64,000 bases of DNA from Orientallactaga sibirica (lineage: Eukaryota > Chordata > Mammalia > Rodentia > Dipodidae). The stretch spans positions 14,067,501 to 14,131,500 of the forward strand of contig JAEOAD010000015.1 in the NCBI GenBank assembly GCA_036365145.1, read 5' to 3'. Shown here piece by piece: positions 36,358-48,434 of this stretch. Below the pieces are notes generated by a model, which saw only the letters and a program-made list of their open reading frames with translations, made no database searches and was not told the origin of the DNA. The position numbers and the translations under genes are program-made. The stretch's first letter is position 1; the number at the start of each line of letters is the position of its first letter.

Positions 36358-39300
36358 CTAGGATCCACATATGAGAGAGAACATGTGACATTTGGCTTTC
36401 TGGGTCTGGGTTACCTCCCTTAGTATAATCCTTTCCAGATCCATCCATTTCCCTGAAAATTTCATAATTTCATTTTTCTTTACCACTAAATAGAACTCCA
36501 TTGTGTAAATGTACCACATCTTTATTATCCATTCATCTGTGGAGGGACATCTAGGCTGGTTCCATTTCCTAGCTATTGTGAATAGAGCAGCAATAAACAT
36601 GGTTGTGCAAGTATCTCTAAGGTAGTGAGAAGAGTCCTTCGGATATATGCCTAGGAGTGCTATAGCTGGGTCATATGGTAAATATATTTTTAGCTGTCTC
36701 AAGAACCTCCACACTGATTTCCACAATGGCTGGACCAGATTACATTCCCACCAACAGTGTAGAAGAATTCCTCTTTTTCTGCATCCCCACCAACACTTAT
36801 TGTCATTTGTTTTCTTGATGGTAACCATTCTGACAGGAGTAAAATGGAATCTCAAAGTGGTTTTAATTTGCATTTCCCTGATGGCTAAGGATGTGGAACA
36901 CTTTTTTTTAGATATTTACAAGCCATCTGTATTTCTTCTTCTGAGAACTCTCTATTTAGTTCCATAGCCAATTTTTTAATTGGTTTGTTTGATTTCTTAT
37001 TCTGTTTATTTGAGTTCTTTGTATGTTCTGGCTATTAATCCTCTGTCAGATGTATAGCTGGCAAAGATTTCCTCCCATTCTGTAGGCTGTCTCTTTGTTC
37101 TATTCACAGTGTCCTTTGCTGTACAAAAGCTTTGTAATTTCATGAGATCCCAGTGGTTGTTTAGTGTTTTTTTTTTTTTTTTTTTTTCTGAGCAATTGGG
37201 GTTATATTCAGAAAGCCCTTGCCTATGCCAGTATGTTAAAGGGTTTCTCCTACCTTTTCCTCTAGCAGTTTTAGAGTTTCAGGTCTGATATTAAGGTCCC
37301 TGATCTACTTGGACTTGATTCTTGTGCATGGAGAGAGACAAGGGTATATTTTCACCAGCACCACTTGTTGAAGAGGCTATCTTTTCTCCAATGAATATTT
37401 TTGGCATTTTTGTCAAAAAATCAGGTGGCTGTAGCTGCCTGGATTAATATTTGGGTCTTCTATTCTGTTCCATTGATCTACATGTCTGTCCTTGTGCAAG
37501 TATCATGCTGGTTTTGTTACTATGGCTTTGTAATATAACTTAAAATTGGGTATGGTGATACCACCATCCTGATTTTTGTTGCCCAAAATTGTTTTGGCTT
37601 TTTTTTCGAGGCTTTTTTGGCTTTCAGGTGAATTTTAGGATTTTTTTTTCTATTTCTGTGAATAATGCTATTGGAATTTTCATGGGGATTGCATTAAATA
37701 TGTAGATTGCTTTTAGTAAGACTGACATTTTCACAATATTGATTCTCCTAATCCAAGAACATGGGATGTCTTTCCATTTCCTCATGTCTTCTACAATCTC
37801 TTGCTTGAGTGTTTTAAAGTTCTTATTGTAGAGATCCTTCACTTCCTTGGTTAGTTTATTCCTAGGTACTTTATTTTTTTGAGACAATTGTGAATGAAAG
37901 AGATTCCTTGATTTCATCTTCTGAATATTTTTTGTTAGTATATATAAAAGCTACTGATTTCTGTGTGTTTATTTTGTATCCTGCTACATTGCTAAAAGTG
38001 TTTATCAGCTCTAACACTTTGCTAGTAGAGTCTTTAGGGTCTTTTATGTATAGAATCATATCATCTGCAAATAATGATAATTTGATCTCTTCCCTTCCAA
38101 TTTGTATACCTTTTATGAGTGTCTCCTGCCTTATTTCAATACCTAAGACTTCCAGTACTACATTAAATAAAAATGGGGAAAGTGGATACCCTTGTCTTGT
38201 TCTTGAATTTAGTGGAAAATCTTCAAGTTTTTCCCCATTTATTATTATGTTGGCTGTAGGGTTTGTCATAAATAACTTTTATTATGTTGAGATATGTTCA
38301 TTCTGTTCCCAGTTCCTGTAATATTTTTACCATGAAGGGATGTTGGATTTTGTCAAATGCCTTTTCTGCATCTATTGAGATGACCATGTGATTTTTGTTC
38401 TTTAGACCATTTATATGGTGTATTACATTTATCAATTTGCATATGTTGAATCATGCCTGCATCTTTGGGATAAAGCCTACTTGCTTGAGGTGAATAATCC
38501 TTTTGATATATTCTTGTATTCTGTTTGCCAATATTTTGTTGAGAATTTTTGCATCTATGTTCATGAGGGAGATTGGTCTGTAATTTTCTTTTTGTTCCAT
38601 CTTTGTCTGGTTTTGGTATAAGGGGAATGCTGGGTTCATAGAAGGAGTTCGGTATAATTCCTTCCTTTTCTATTTTATGGAAAAGTTTGAGAAGCAGTGG
38701 TGTTAGTTCTTCCATGAAGGTATGGTAAAATTCAGCAATGAATCCATCTGTACTTGGACTTTTTTTTAGTTGGGAGACTTCTTATAATTGCTTGGATCTC
38801 CGTACTTGTTATAGGGATATTTAAATGGTTTATCTCATCTTGATTTAATTTTGGTAGGTCATATGAATCAAAGAAATCATCCATTTCTTTCAGATTTTCA
38901 AACTTAGAGACATATATATTATTAAAGTATGTCTGTATGATTTTCTGAATTTCTGTGGTATCTGTTGTAATGGTACCTTTTTCATATCTAATTTTATTAA
39001 TTTTTGTCTCTTCTCTCTTTCTTTTGGTCAGATTTGCTAAGGGTTCATCAATCTTGTTTATCCTTTCAAAGAACCAACTCTTTGTTTCATTGATTCTTTT
39101 GATTGTTTTTTTTTGGTTTCTATTTATTTCATTAATTTCTGCCCTAATCTTTATTATTTCTTCCCATCTACTGATTTTTGGTTTGCCTTGTTCTTTTCTT
39201 TCCAAGGCCTTAAGGTGAAGCATTAAGCTGTTTACTTGTGAAGTCTCTAATTTTTTAATATAGGCACTTGTAACTATAAATTTCCCTGTTAGGACTGCCT

Positions 39301-40180
39301 TCATTGTGTCCCAAAGGTTTTGGTATGTTGTATTCTCAGCATCATTTGAATCTATGAATTTCTTGATTTCCCTTTTAATTTCTTCAATGACCCATACATC
39401 ATTCAGTAGTGTACTGATTAGTCTCCATGAATTTCTGTATGCTCTGTAGTTTTTCTTGTTACTAATTTGCAGTTTAATCCCATTGTGGTCAGACAGTGTA
39501 CAAGGGATTATTTCAATCTTCCTGTATATGTTAAGATTTGATTTGTGTCCTAATACATGGTCTATTTTAGAGAATGCTCCATGTGCTGCAGAGAAAAATG
39601 TATATTCTGCAGCATTTGGATGGAATGTTCTGTATATATCTGTTAAGTACATTTGTTCCATGACATCACTTAATGCAAATGTCTCTTCGTTTATTTTTTG
39701 CTGGGTTGACCTGTCAAGTGATGAGAGTGGGGTATTGAAGTCACCCACTAGTATTGTGTTTATCTTAAGTTATCTCTGACCTTAAAGCCTAATAGTGTGT
39801 GTTTGACGAAATTGGGAGCCCCCATGTTAGGAGCATATATGTTTAGGATTGTAATGTCCTCTTGTTGGAGTGTTCTTTTAATCAGTATAAAATGACCTTC
39901 ATTTTATCTTTCCTCACTAATGTTGGTTTGAAGTCTATCCTGTCAGAAATTAGGTAGCAACCCTTGCTTGTTTCCTAGGCCCATTTGCTTGAAATACCAT
40001 TTTCCAACCTTTCACCCTGAGAAGGTTTGTATCTTTTATTGAGAGGTGAGTTTCCTGGAGGCAACAGATGGCAGGATCCTACCTTTTATTCCAGTCTGCA
40101 AGCCTGTGTCTTTTGGTTGGGGTATTCAGGCAATTGATATTAAGAGTTATTATTGAAAGATATGTATTTATTCTTGCCAT
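36358..40180 (-). pseudogene. L1-1 ORF2 remnant (endonuclease/reverse transcriptase)
   Basis: ORF2p nicks target DNA and reverse-transcribes the L1 RNA; the family's full protein is about 1,275 residues. The start is taken at the ATG ending at 40180, which opens a frame like the usual ORF2 beginning ('TLNIN'-type motif). The C-terminal half of the endonuclease lies in a 338-residue open piece (38732-39748) with '[13 protein letters not shown]', 'SKIDHVLG' and 'LSDHNGIKL', matching the catalytic Asp/Asn, Asp and His regions. The reverse transcriptase is in pieces at 38353-38715 and 37871-38269, the latter keeping the catalytic 'FADD'. The C-terminal piece (36358-36873) keeps the Cys/His knuckle ('LLHCWWEC') and ends at 36358. 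Stops and frameshifts separate these pieces. A 21-base T run at 37167-37187 interrupts the C-terminal domain. It is broken, and no gene should be inferred. Confidence 0.93.
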
Positions 40181-40257
40181 TCTTCTTGTTTTGTAGTTTT
40201 CCTGTTTTCAATTTACTCACTTGTTTTAACTGTTATTTAAGTATGGTTTATTTTTTC

Positions 40258-41092
40258 CTATTTCCTGCTGTGTGTGTTTTGCTTTCTCTTCAGCATAAAG
40301 GATTCCTTCAAGTATTTTCTGTAGAACTGGTTTAGTTCCTTTAGCCTGTTTTTGTTGTGGAATGTCCTTATTTCTCCATCAGTTTGGATAGTTAGCTTTG
40401 CAGGATAAAGTAATCTTGGTTGCCAGTTTTTATCTTTCAGAACTTGGAATACATTATTCCAAGCCCTTCTCACTTTTAAGGTTTGTGTTGAGTAATCTGC
40501 TGTGATCCTGATGGGTTTCCCTTTGAAGGTTCCTTGCTTTTTCTCTAATTGCTTTCAATATATTTTCTTTGATTTGCATGTTTAGTAGTTTCATTATAAC
40601 ATGGCGAGGAGACAATCTTTCTAGGTTTTTTCTGCTTGGTGTTCTAAAAGCTTCTTATATCTGCATTGGCATTTCTTTCCCAATTTAGGAGAAATTTTCT
40701 TCTACAATTTTGTTGAAAACACCTACTAAGCCTCTGGACTGAAATTCTTCTCCTCCTACTATACCCTGAATTCTTATGTTTGATCTTTTCATAGTGTCCT
40801 AGATATCTTTGAATTCCCATTCATACCTTTCTATTAGCTTGTCTTTCTCTTTGTTGGACTGTATTAGGTCTGCCACCTGGTCTTCTAGTTTAGATATTCT
40901 GTTCTCTCCTTCATCCATTCTACTGGTGAGACTTTCCACCAAGTTTTTTTTTTTTTTTTTTCCCCCACTGGCTGTGTTCTTCAGAGCTGGGATTTCAGCC
41001 TGGTTTTCCTTCAGTATTTTTATTTCCTTACTCATGTCCTGTAATGACCTTTCTTGTTTCTCAGTTGCTATGAGGCAAGAAGCTTTTTCCAT
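40258..41092 (-). pseudogene. L1-1 ORF1 remnant (RNA-binding protein)
   Basis: ORF1p is a trimeric coiled-coil RNA chaperone that packages L1 RNA. The piece at 40799-41092 is a heptad-rich, charged coiled coil ('RISKLEDQVADLI') and includes five lysines encoded by an A run (T run at 40944-40961). The piece at 40258-40473 is the C-terminal domain with 'YPAKL' and 'GEIRTFHNK', typical of ORF1p. The frame is broken between them, through the RRM-like region. The natural N terminus is missing because the element is truncated here; the Met at 41092 is probably internal. It lies just upstream of ORF2 in the element, with a gap of about 77 bp. Confidence 0.88.
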
Positions 41093-41102
41093 CCCTTGTT
41101 CC

Positions 41103-41235
41103 CTCCATGAAGTGCTGCCTCACCACAGGCTAAGAAGCAGAGGGGCCAACATGGGGCTTGAAATAGACAAAACTGTGAGACAAAACAACCATTTTATCTT
41201 CTAAGTTACACAAAACACTGCCTGACACACCACTG
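41103..41235 (+). repeat. R1-related repeat, right half, split by L1-1
   Basis: 'gctgcctcaccacaggct' then 'agcagaggggccaacatggg' and 'aaaactgtgagacaaaac' continue the repeat left off at 34030. Same family as 14040-14290. Confidence 0.6.
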
Positions 41236-42347
41236 TACCAATTCATCTCAAAATCATATAGTATCCCTGCATGTCCACTTGGAGGATGAACTCAACTATT
41301 GATAACACAACACAATTGAACCTATGAAAGTTGAAACTGCACATATTCAATATTTCCTGTGTACATCTGTTTCTTATGTTTCTTGGTATGTCATGAATGA
41401 TGTTAATAATGTAGTCAATAACTATAAAAGGACAGATCCCACATGCCCCCCCGCCCCGGGACTGAAGCACCATGCATCCATGCCCCTTCTACTAAAGGAT
41501 TACATAAATCCTATAGAACCATTTCAAATGCAGTCTTTTCCAGGATTTTGTCATCTCTCCAAATGGGCACCATCTTTCCCTTCTGTAAGTGGATCTTTCA
41601 GATTTTTAGTTTCCCTATTAAGGGAACTGTAATTATATTATCTCCTGTTGAGGACCCTGAACTCCTGACCTGTTATTCCTTTCTTCCCTACCTCATGGTG
41701 CTTATCACAAACAGGCCTTCACTGAATGTTTGTTGAAACTCTTTCACTGTTATCTTATGCACAACTCCTGATGACCTCTATTTCATGGAAAGACTTCAAG
41801 TTTAAACATTTATCAGTATTTTTGTACAAAATCAGAATTATGTATAAAATACAGGTTCCTCATTTACAGTCTCATCCCAATAGAGAGATATATACATGTA
41901 TAATACTAATAAGGCTCTCTGGGACTTGAAGGTCAGGAAACAAACTAGAAGGGTATTTGAAATAATCAAAAAATTGTGAGGAGTTGGAACTTAGAACTTG
42001 AAGGAACAAGTGAACATTACTGGCTGTGAACATTTCTTCTGATGGATAAATGAATCCTTGGTTAACATGCAGCTAGTGGGAAGGTCATAGCTGAAAATGC
42101 TCAGGAATGGCCAACAAAGAGGAAATGCTTATCATTAGAATAACAATGCATTCTTAACAATTTAAAGAGAGGGTAAATTTATTGTTTTTCTCACAAACAT
42201 AGCTTTTTAAAACAGTGCTATCCTTGGAGTCAGTGCATGACAGCAGTTCAGTCTTTGTCCACTCACAGCTTAAGCTGAAGATCATGGGGGAGTATTTTAA
42301 CACTAGCTTAGGGACAGCAAGAAACTGTATTTCATGATGTAGCAGGA

Positions 42348-42350
<3 letters not shown>
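41236..42350. other. No recognised feature
   Basis: No repeat or gene identified over about 1.1 kb. Overlapping plus-strand frames at 41324-41929 (up to 102 residues) have no recognisable domain. Confidence 0.4.
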
Positions 42351-42387
<37 letters not shown>

Positions 42388-42394
42388 TGTGTGT
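42351..42394. repeat. (GT)n microsatellite
   Basis: About 21 GT units with one interruption ('gtctgtgtgt' near the right end). Not attached to a visible SINE. Confidence 0.9.
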
Positions 42395-43783
42395 ACTAAT
42401 CTAAATTGATATTTCTTTCCAATTTTGTTGTATAATTAAGTTTAAAGCACAAAGGAATGTTTAAAACATAGCTATTACTTGAGGAATAGAATCAGGCCGG
42501 CTAAGGAGTCTGGTAGCAGGTAAATAGAAGTAGAATTAATGTATGATCACATGTCAGGTAAGTTACTTCTAAAGCCTTTTGATATCTGAAGCATTTTAAG
42601 CAGGTCTTCAACAATCTGAGAGGTAAGGGCAAAGCCACACACTCTCAGGAGCTGATGCCGAGTCATTCATGCAGCATGCAGTTTGTGTTGCCAATCTTTC
42701 ATTTTCTGGTAGGGTTTACTATGCTGCAAAGTTCTGTTGAATTTTCTAGGTCTTTGACCTTTGCAACTTACTTGGCCCAATTTAATAATTTTACTCCTTT
42801 TTTAATTCTAAGATTTTAAGTTAGGATAGCTGAAGTCTGTTCAGATTACTATCATTAATCCAAACTGGAACATCTGTGCTTGTGTGGTTGGGCCTGTTTA
42901 TGTTAAGTCTACTCAAAATCTTTGTGCACCTTGCCCACAGCTGCAAGTGTATGAGATTTTATTTCAAAAAGGATTAACATTTTCCCCACACACAAGCAGA
43001 GAGAAGCAGGGACACAAAGACCTATTCTTTATTTTTCTCACCCCAGAACCCCTGTGGCAACGCAAATACACTGACTAAAGTGTGACTATTTCTAGCTACT
43101 TACAAGGTTATAGCAAGGATAATGGGTTTTTCACCAAATCTTTTTTTTTTCCTCTTGAATTTTATGGAATTGCTACTGAGAAGTGGCTTCCAAGTCTAGT
43201 GGCTTCCAAGTAACTAGAGCTCTGCCAATTCACACTCACCTCTCTGTGTGGCCACAAGATTGGCTAAGTTGAGCAAAAGTAATCTGTCATTTCTAGACCT
43301 GGCCTGTAAACACTATGCTCCTTCATGCTTTTTCCTTTTGGCTACTCAGAGTAGAAAGGGTGACCTTGGGAAACATGTATTCAATATGGAGAATCCTTTG
43401 ACAGCTTGGATCCTTGGGTGACAGTGGGGGCCATGCCTCTGTCTGTTATAACAGCATAGGACTATTCTAAGAATCTGTTGGAATTGAGGCAATATGTACT
43501 TTATGACTTGTTTTTTATCACAGTCTGTGTCACCTAACAAATAAACTGATTTTGATAGTTTTTCTTTTTGAAGTTGGAAGCTCTGAACACAGAATTTCAT
43601 GTGATGAAAGTGTACAATTAACAAATTCCAGCAGTCTCTCTCTGAATATTCTTGAAAACAGCCTAGTTATTCATGATTATTTATGACTTTTACTAGCTGC
43701 CCCTTCAGTAGTTCCTCAAGGAATTCTGTGATCTATCCTAGATTTTGTATCAAAGTTCCTGAACATAAATCTAAAGTGCTTTC
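42395..43783. other. No recognised feature
   Basis: No repeat or exon recognised over 1.4 kb. It is one of the longer repeat-poor tracts in the window. Confidence 0.4.
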
Positions 43784-44034
43784 AAATTATAGACTCAAAT
43801 AATTTTCCATGCTTTTCACTAAAAAATTACAGGACCCCAGTACAGATGCAAAGGGGGCACATGAGTCTGGAGTTCGTTTGCAGTGGCTGGAGTCACTGAC
43901 GTGCCCATTTTCATTCTCTCTGTCTCTCTCTGCCTCTTTCTCTGTCAAATAAGTAAATAAATAAATATAAATAAAATATTTAAAAAAAATTATAGACTCA
44001 AATAATTTTCCATGCTTTTCACTAAAAAATTACA
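43784..44034 (+). mobile_element. 5'-truncated tRNA-derived SINE inside a 48-bp perfect duplication
   Basis: The SINE body is at about 43832-43986. It begins part-way into the family ('ggaccccagtac'), loses a further internal piece, and has the 3' region and AAAT tail. The 48 bp at 43784-43831 ('aaattatagactcaaataat' onward) are repeated without a mismatch at 43987-44034. That is far longer than the usual 7-20 bp of L1-driven insertions. Either a staggered cut was unusually long, or a segmental duplication occurred around the insertion. Confidence 0.93.
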
Positions 44035-44392
44035 CCAGTACATGGAAGTGATTAGAACACAATCACAAAGACAAATTAAGAAATGACCTTTAAAAATTTA
44101 CTGCTTTCACCAACTTTCCCTCATAGCTTTAGTAAGATATTTAATTTTACAAGAAACTATTTTGTGCACGGAAGTGAAATGCATAATTTAAGCTCCTTAA
44201 GAAATTCTTATGACATTTTTTTTTAGTTCCTAGCAGATTGCCAGAACTTGCAAAACAGAATTACAGGCTCTGTATAACTGTAAAAAAAAATCAGGAATAG
44301 TCTGTATTACTACATTTCAAAACACTATTAAAAATAAAGTAGGAAAATGTTAATGCTTCTCCTTTTGCACTATAAAAATTCTACAGAGAAAC

Positions 44393-44545
44393 AAGCAAAT
44401 TGGTCCTTTAGAGATGAGGCTAAATCTCATATATGGTCCTATAAGCACATTGGTCCTTTAGAGATGAGACACAGTCTCACCTATGGGTCCTACAAGCACA
44501 TTGGTCCTTTAGAGATGAGACAGAGGCTCATCTCTGGTCCTTGGC
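44393..44545. repeat. Three-unit minisatellite, about 51 bp per unit
   Basis: Units start at 44393, 44443 and 44494, each with 'attggtcctttagagatgag'. Units 2 and 3 are closest. Each unit also holds its own short inverted repeat: ATGAG/CTCAT in unit 1, TGAGAC/GTCTCA in unit 2, and GAGATGAG/CTCATCTC in unit 3. The plus-strand frame at 44347-44577 reads through it with 'YKHIGPLEMR' twice, but I see no reason to call it a gene. Confidence 0.85.
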
Positions 44546-44805
44546 AATACTCAGTTGTTTGGCAAGCTTTTCCTTGAGATTAATAATCAGTTATGACTTG
44601 TAGTCATTCACTCAGTTCACTACTACTAAAATTCTTTATATTTCAAAAATAATGTCTATCCTCTACCTTTCCCTGCTGAAACCAAGTTTTTTTCAAGTTC
44701 AGCTCATTTCACTAAATATTCTGCTTTTCGCAAAACCCTATGATTTTCATCTGCCTTTTATTAGTCATTTAGAAACATTTAACACTTCTTAACAAAAGTT
44801 TATTT

Positions 44806-44945
44806 GCCAGGCGTGGTGGTGCACACCTTTAATCCCAGCAGTCGGGAGGCAGAGGTAGAAGGATAACCATGAGTTCAAGGCCACCCTGAGACTACATAGT
44901 GAATTCTAGGTCAGCCTGTGCTTAAGTGAGACCCTACTTCAAAAA
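44806..44945 (+). mobile_element. B1-like SINE inserted at the tail of another SINE
   Basis: Plus-strand B1 with the perfect duplication 'aaaagtttattt' (44794-44805 and 44946-44957). The target lies in the T-rich tail complement of the SINE that follows, so this B1 is the younger of the two. Confidence 0.93.
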
Positions 44946-45136
44946 AAAAGTTTATTTATTTATGAGAGAGAGAAAGAGGGTGAATAGGTGTGCCAGGGTC
45001 TCAAGCCACTGCAAATGCACTCCAGATGCATGTGCCACCATGTTCATCTGGCTTACATGGTTACTGGGGAATAGAACCTGGGTCCTTAGGCTTCATAGGC
45101 AAGTGCCTTAACCACTAAGCAATCACTCTAGCCCCA
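44946..45136 (-). mobile_element. tRNA-derived SINE, short form
   Basis: Minus-strand copy with tail complement 'tttatttatttatgagag', body 'gcatgtgccaccatgttcat' and head end 'caatcactctagcccc'. Confidence 0.92.
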
Positions 45137-45429
45137 TTTACCACTTTTTAAATTTTTTTCCCATGATTTTTCTAAAACCTCTTAGGTTTGCTTCTTTTTG
45201 TAGACTCTAGGCCATTAGGAGTTCCATTATATTGTAAAGCTTGAAGTAAGACAGGCATTAACAAGTGCAGACCTTGAGGACAAATTAAGAAAGGATATTT
45301 CTTCCAGGTTTTCCATCTCTGTCAGAAACTAAGTACTATTGTATGACTAAAGTCTTACAAAAGAATCCACTTCAATGGCAACATTTTAGTACATTAACAG
45401 AATTTGGCTTGTCTAGTTTAGTTTTTGTT

Positions 45430-45800
45430 GTTGAAATAATATGCCATAGTCTGGGGAAGTTATAAGCAAAAGAATCTTATTTAGCTAAATGTCCAAAGAC
45501 TGAGAAGTTGAAGGGCAAAAGTCTACATTCATAACTCCTTGGTGAGGGTGGTCTTATTTCTTCATAACATGGGGGAAGGGCAGGAGGGTGGAGAATTAAG
45601 AAGCTAAACTCACTTAGTACTTTCCTATAGACCCACGTCTAAAATCTGTCACATTGGGAAGTAAGGTTCCAATGTATGAACATTTGGAAGACACCCAAAT
45701 CATTACAACTGTGTTTACAATTTCTATTTCCAGTCCATAGGAGGTGCATGCCCATTGTAGGAAGTGGAGCCCTCTTCACATGGTCCCATGTAACCAGAAA
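45430..45800. repeat. Ancient interspersed repeat
   Basis: 'ccaaagactgagaagttgaa', 'ggtgagggtggtcttatttc' and 'gaacatttggaagacaccca' fit a diverged copy of the widespread old repeat type seen near 11, 16.7 and 26.3 kb, or of R3. Low certainty. Confidence 0.35.
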
Positions 45801-45849
45801 ATCCTCTCATAAGCAAACATTCCTTCCTCAGGGATTTACTGTGTATGAA

Positions 45850-47060
45850 AGCTCAATGCTATATCAGGTAATTGGCTCATGTTAGTATGAGTGGAGGAAA
45901 GAGGGAAAATGGAGACGTTGATTTTAAAAACAGTTGCCCTGTGTTTTCACAAAGTATATAATGTGTTAAGGAAGACAGTGCAGTGTTTCTAATAACCAAA
46001 AGAAAAAAAGTATTCAATAAATGAAATAACAGTAAAACAATGCACTGCTTGAAAAGAAAGTGAAAGTTCATGCACAGGTGCAGTCGGTGAGTTTCCAGAA
46101 AATAGCAGCATCTGACAGTGGTCTAGGAGGATGTATGTAATGTGAGCAAACGAGTATGCCCACACTGGGTTCTGAGTTGAAAGATGAGGAATGCTGCAGG
46201 GTGACTGTGGAACACCTGTAATTGACCACAGTTTTAAGTGGAGTGGAGAGGGAACAGAAAAATGGGAACAGGTCCTACAGGTTCCCACAAAGCACCTTTT
46301 CCCTTTCATCTTTGACCTCCAGCAAAAGCATCATTGTTTCCCAGCAGCCTACTTGGTACTTTTTTCCCCCAACTGCTAAATTGCTTTCTATTCTGTGTCA
46401 CCTCTGTAATAAATACATGTGTCTACTGATACAGTCGTTCCAAAATCTGCCTATTTATCTGCTAGTATGCAGATTGAGAGTTTACTGAGACAGATGAAGT
46501 ATTTCATGTGTATTCCTACAAGATGGCTGAAGGCCTACTCTATAGGAAGGCAATAAATATAGGTAGATTTAAGTTAACTGATAAAACATATTTTTAAAAT
46601 TTAAGTCTAATTTGTTCTCAGAGTGTGCTCATCTGATTAATTGAAAGATCTAGAGTACTGTCTGGTTAAATGAAAGACCCTCATATAATCTTTAAAAAAT
46701 AAGTGTTTGATATTAGTAAATAAATCAGACACATTGCATATTTAATAATGGGCTGCTATGATTTTTAACACTTGTATAAATGGATAACTAGAAACCATTT
46801 AATAGAAAATAACCAGAAACATGGAATCTTCTCAAAGACTAAAAGTTACACAATGACTCACCTAGAAGCTATATAATTATTTCAGCTATTAATTTTTTTG
46901 TCTGAGGCAATTTCTATTTAGAGAGCAATGTATAGCTGAGAGACATTTCTGTAGCTAGATGAACTTGATGCATAGTTCTAATTTTAATCACTTTAGCTCT
47001 TATGATTTAAATCTATTCAATTCAGAATAGAAAGGGGTATTTAATAAAAATCAAGATGTT
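45850..47060. other. No recognised feature
   Basis: No repeat or gene recognised. Short frames near 45989-46488 on both strands have no domain. Confidence 0.4.
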
Positions 47061-48434
47061 ATAAGAATCACTCTTTTTATTAGTTATGTAGATAGTGTAT
47101 GTACAGTCATGCTGGTCCAATTGTTATCCTCCTTCCTGTCCTCCCCCCTCCAAAGGGACACTCCTCCTTGGGGAATGTGGATCATGCATTGTGGGAATAG
47201 CCATCAGTTATGGGGAAGAGACATCATGTCCCAACTTGTGGCTCTAACAATCTTTCCACCCCTTCTTCTGCCATGTTGGGATCATTTTAGGTCTACTTCA
47301 GTGATGAGGTCTAGGGAGCCTCTGTGTCTCTGGACATCTGGTTTGGTAGTAGTTGAATGTTTTCTGTGTCTATCTCCTTCATCCTTGTGCTGGTACCAAG
47401 TTCATCAAGAAAGCAGCCCTGTTGCTCATTTTCTCTATTACTCTATGGTTTCAGCTGGGGCCCTGGTGAGGTGCGATGGGCTTATTCTTTCCTCAAGTTC
47501 TGAGTCCATCTGAAAAAGAAAAGCAAATTCTCCAACAGAGAGAGAGGTCAGCACCAGAGAAATGGGATAACCATTATTATTTTAGAGAGAATATCATAGG
47601 TGAGGCCCTCTTGTAGCCCACTATTGGGGGGAGCTTGATATTGGAGAGCAGGCTTGTTTTTTGGATATGGTTCTGACTTGTTTCCCAGTTCTAGCTATGG
47701 GTTCTGTTCCACTGAGCGGATGTGTTAGCCTAATCAAGAGCAGTTGGTAACCAACTATGGCTGTGTGCCACTATTGCCCTTGTGTGAGCATCACATCAGG
47801 TTGTCTGCTGCTGAGAAGTTTAAGCACACATTGCTTGCACAGTTGTTGCTCACTATCCCACAGTCACTCATGTAGCATCTTCTGGCACTAGACAAGCTAA
47901 CCGTCTGGTGACCGACTCTTCCAGATTCCAGCCAGGTCTCTCCATGTTCCATACCAACAGCAAATGGTGTCTTTGGCAGTAGGGTCTTACCATTAATCTT
48001 TGGTGGATCATCAAGTACTCTGACAGAAATATGTCTTTTTTTGGAAAACCTTGTAGGTTTCTGGTCAACAGCTCATTGTGGAGGTTAACCACATGCTGGT
48101 ACTGGGAGTTACAGGCCAGCATAAAGAAGGAAGAAAAAGATAGGTAATATATAAGAGGATGAGAGAGATAAGCAGGAGAAGATTAAGGTTAGTCTTCATC
48201 ATACTGTCTCCAGGACCCTGTGTGAATCAGGTGTTCTCTCTAAGAATTTGATTAAGGTTCAGTCTTTTAGTCTGTTAGGATATAGGATGTTATGGTGCCA
48301 TTTCTATTTGGGTCCAGTTTTGTGTCCCCCTGCACCCTTACCCTTCCCTCCCACCCCACCCTCTCTATTGTCTGGTCCTCAAGATGCTTCTTAGGTATGT
48401 CAGCATCTCAGGCAGATTCAGATTAGGAGCCACA

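Larger units (their letters stand above)
34057..41100 (-). mobile_element. LINE-1 copy L1-1, 5'-truncated
   Basis: Minus-strand L1 retrotransposon. In element order it has a truncated ORF1 (5' end at about 41.1 kb), ORF2, a long 3' UTR (about 36.36-34.07 kb) and an A-tail (T run at about 34057-34069). Without the nested insert it is about 6.1 kb. No 5' UTR is present, and the copy begins inside ORF1. Both ORFs carry stops and frameshifts, so it is not mobile. The 3' UTR belongs to a type ('B type') also seen in L1-4. A 17-bp local tandem duplication ('cttacagacaat' twice) lies near the 3' end at 34079-34107. No clear target-site duplication is found, probably because of the simple T and GT tracts at 34031-34070. 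Confidence 0.95.

Noticed and set aside
38732..39748. 338-residue minus-strand open frame, the longest in the window
   Set aside because: It carries the endonuclease C-terminal motifs and linker of L1 ORF2 and lies inside L1-1, so it is a retroelement fragment and not a host gene.
41449..41463. C/G-rich patch considered as a CpG island
   Set aside because: It is about 15 bp long in an otherwise AT-rich region.
42750..42775. 'aggtctttgacctttgcaac', which resembles a nuclear-receptor/HNF4-type site
   Set aside because: A single short motif in 64 kb is expected by chance, and nothing else nearby marks an enhancer.
43784..44034. Flanking 48-bp repeats considered as terminal repeats of a DNA transposon or LTR
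   Set aside because: The interior is a clear tRNA-derived SINE 3' part with its A-rich tail. The repeats are direct, not inverted, and lack TG..CA ends.
44347..44577. Frame with a 17-residue repeat containing 'YKHIGPLEMR'
   Set aside because: The repeat is the translation of the minisatellite. There is no codon-level or domain evidence for a protein.
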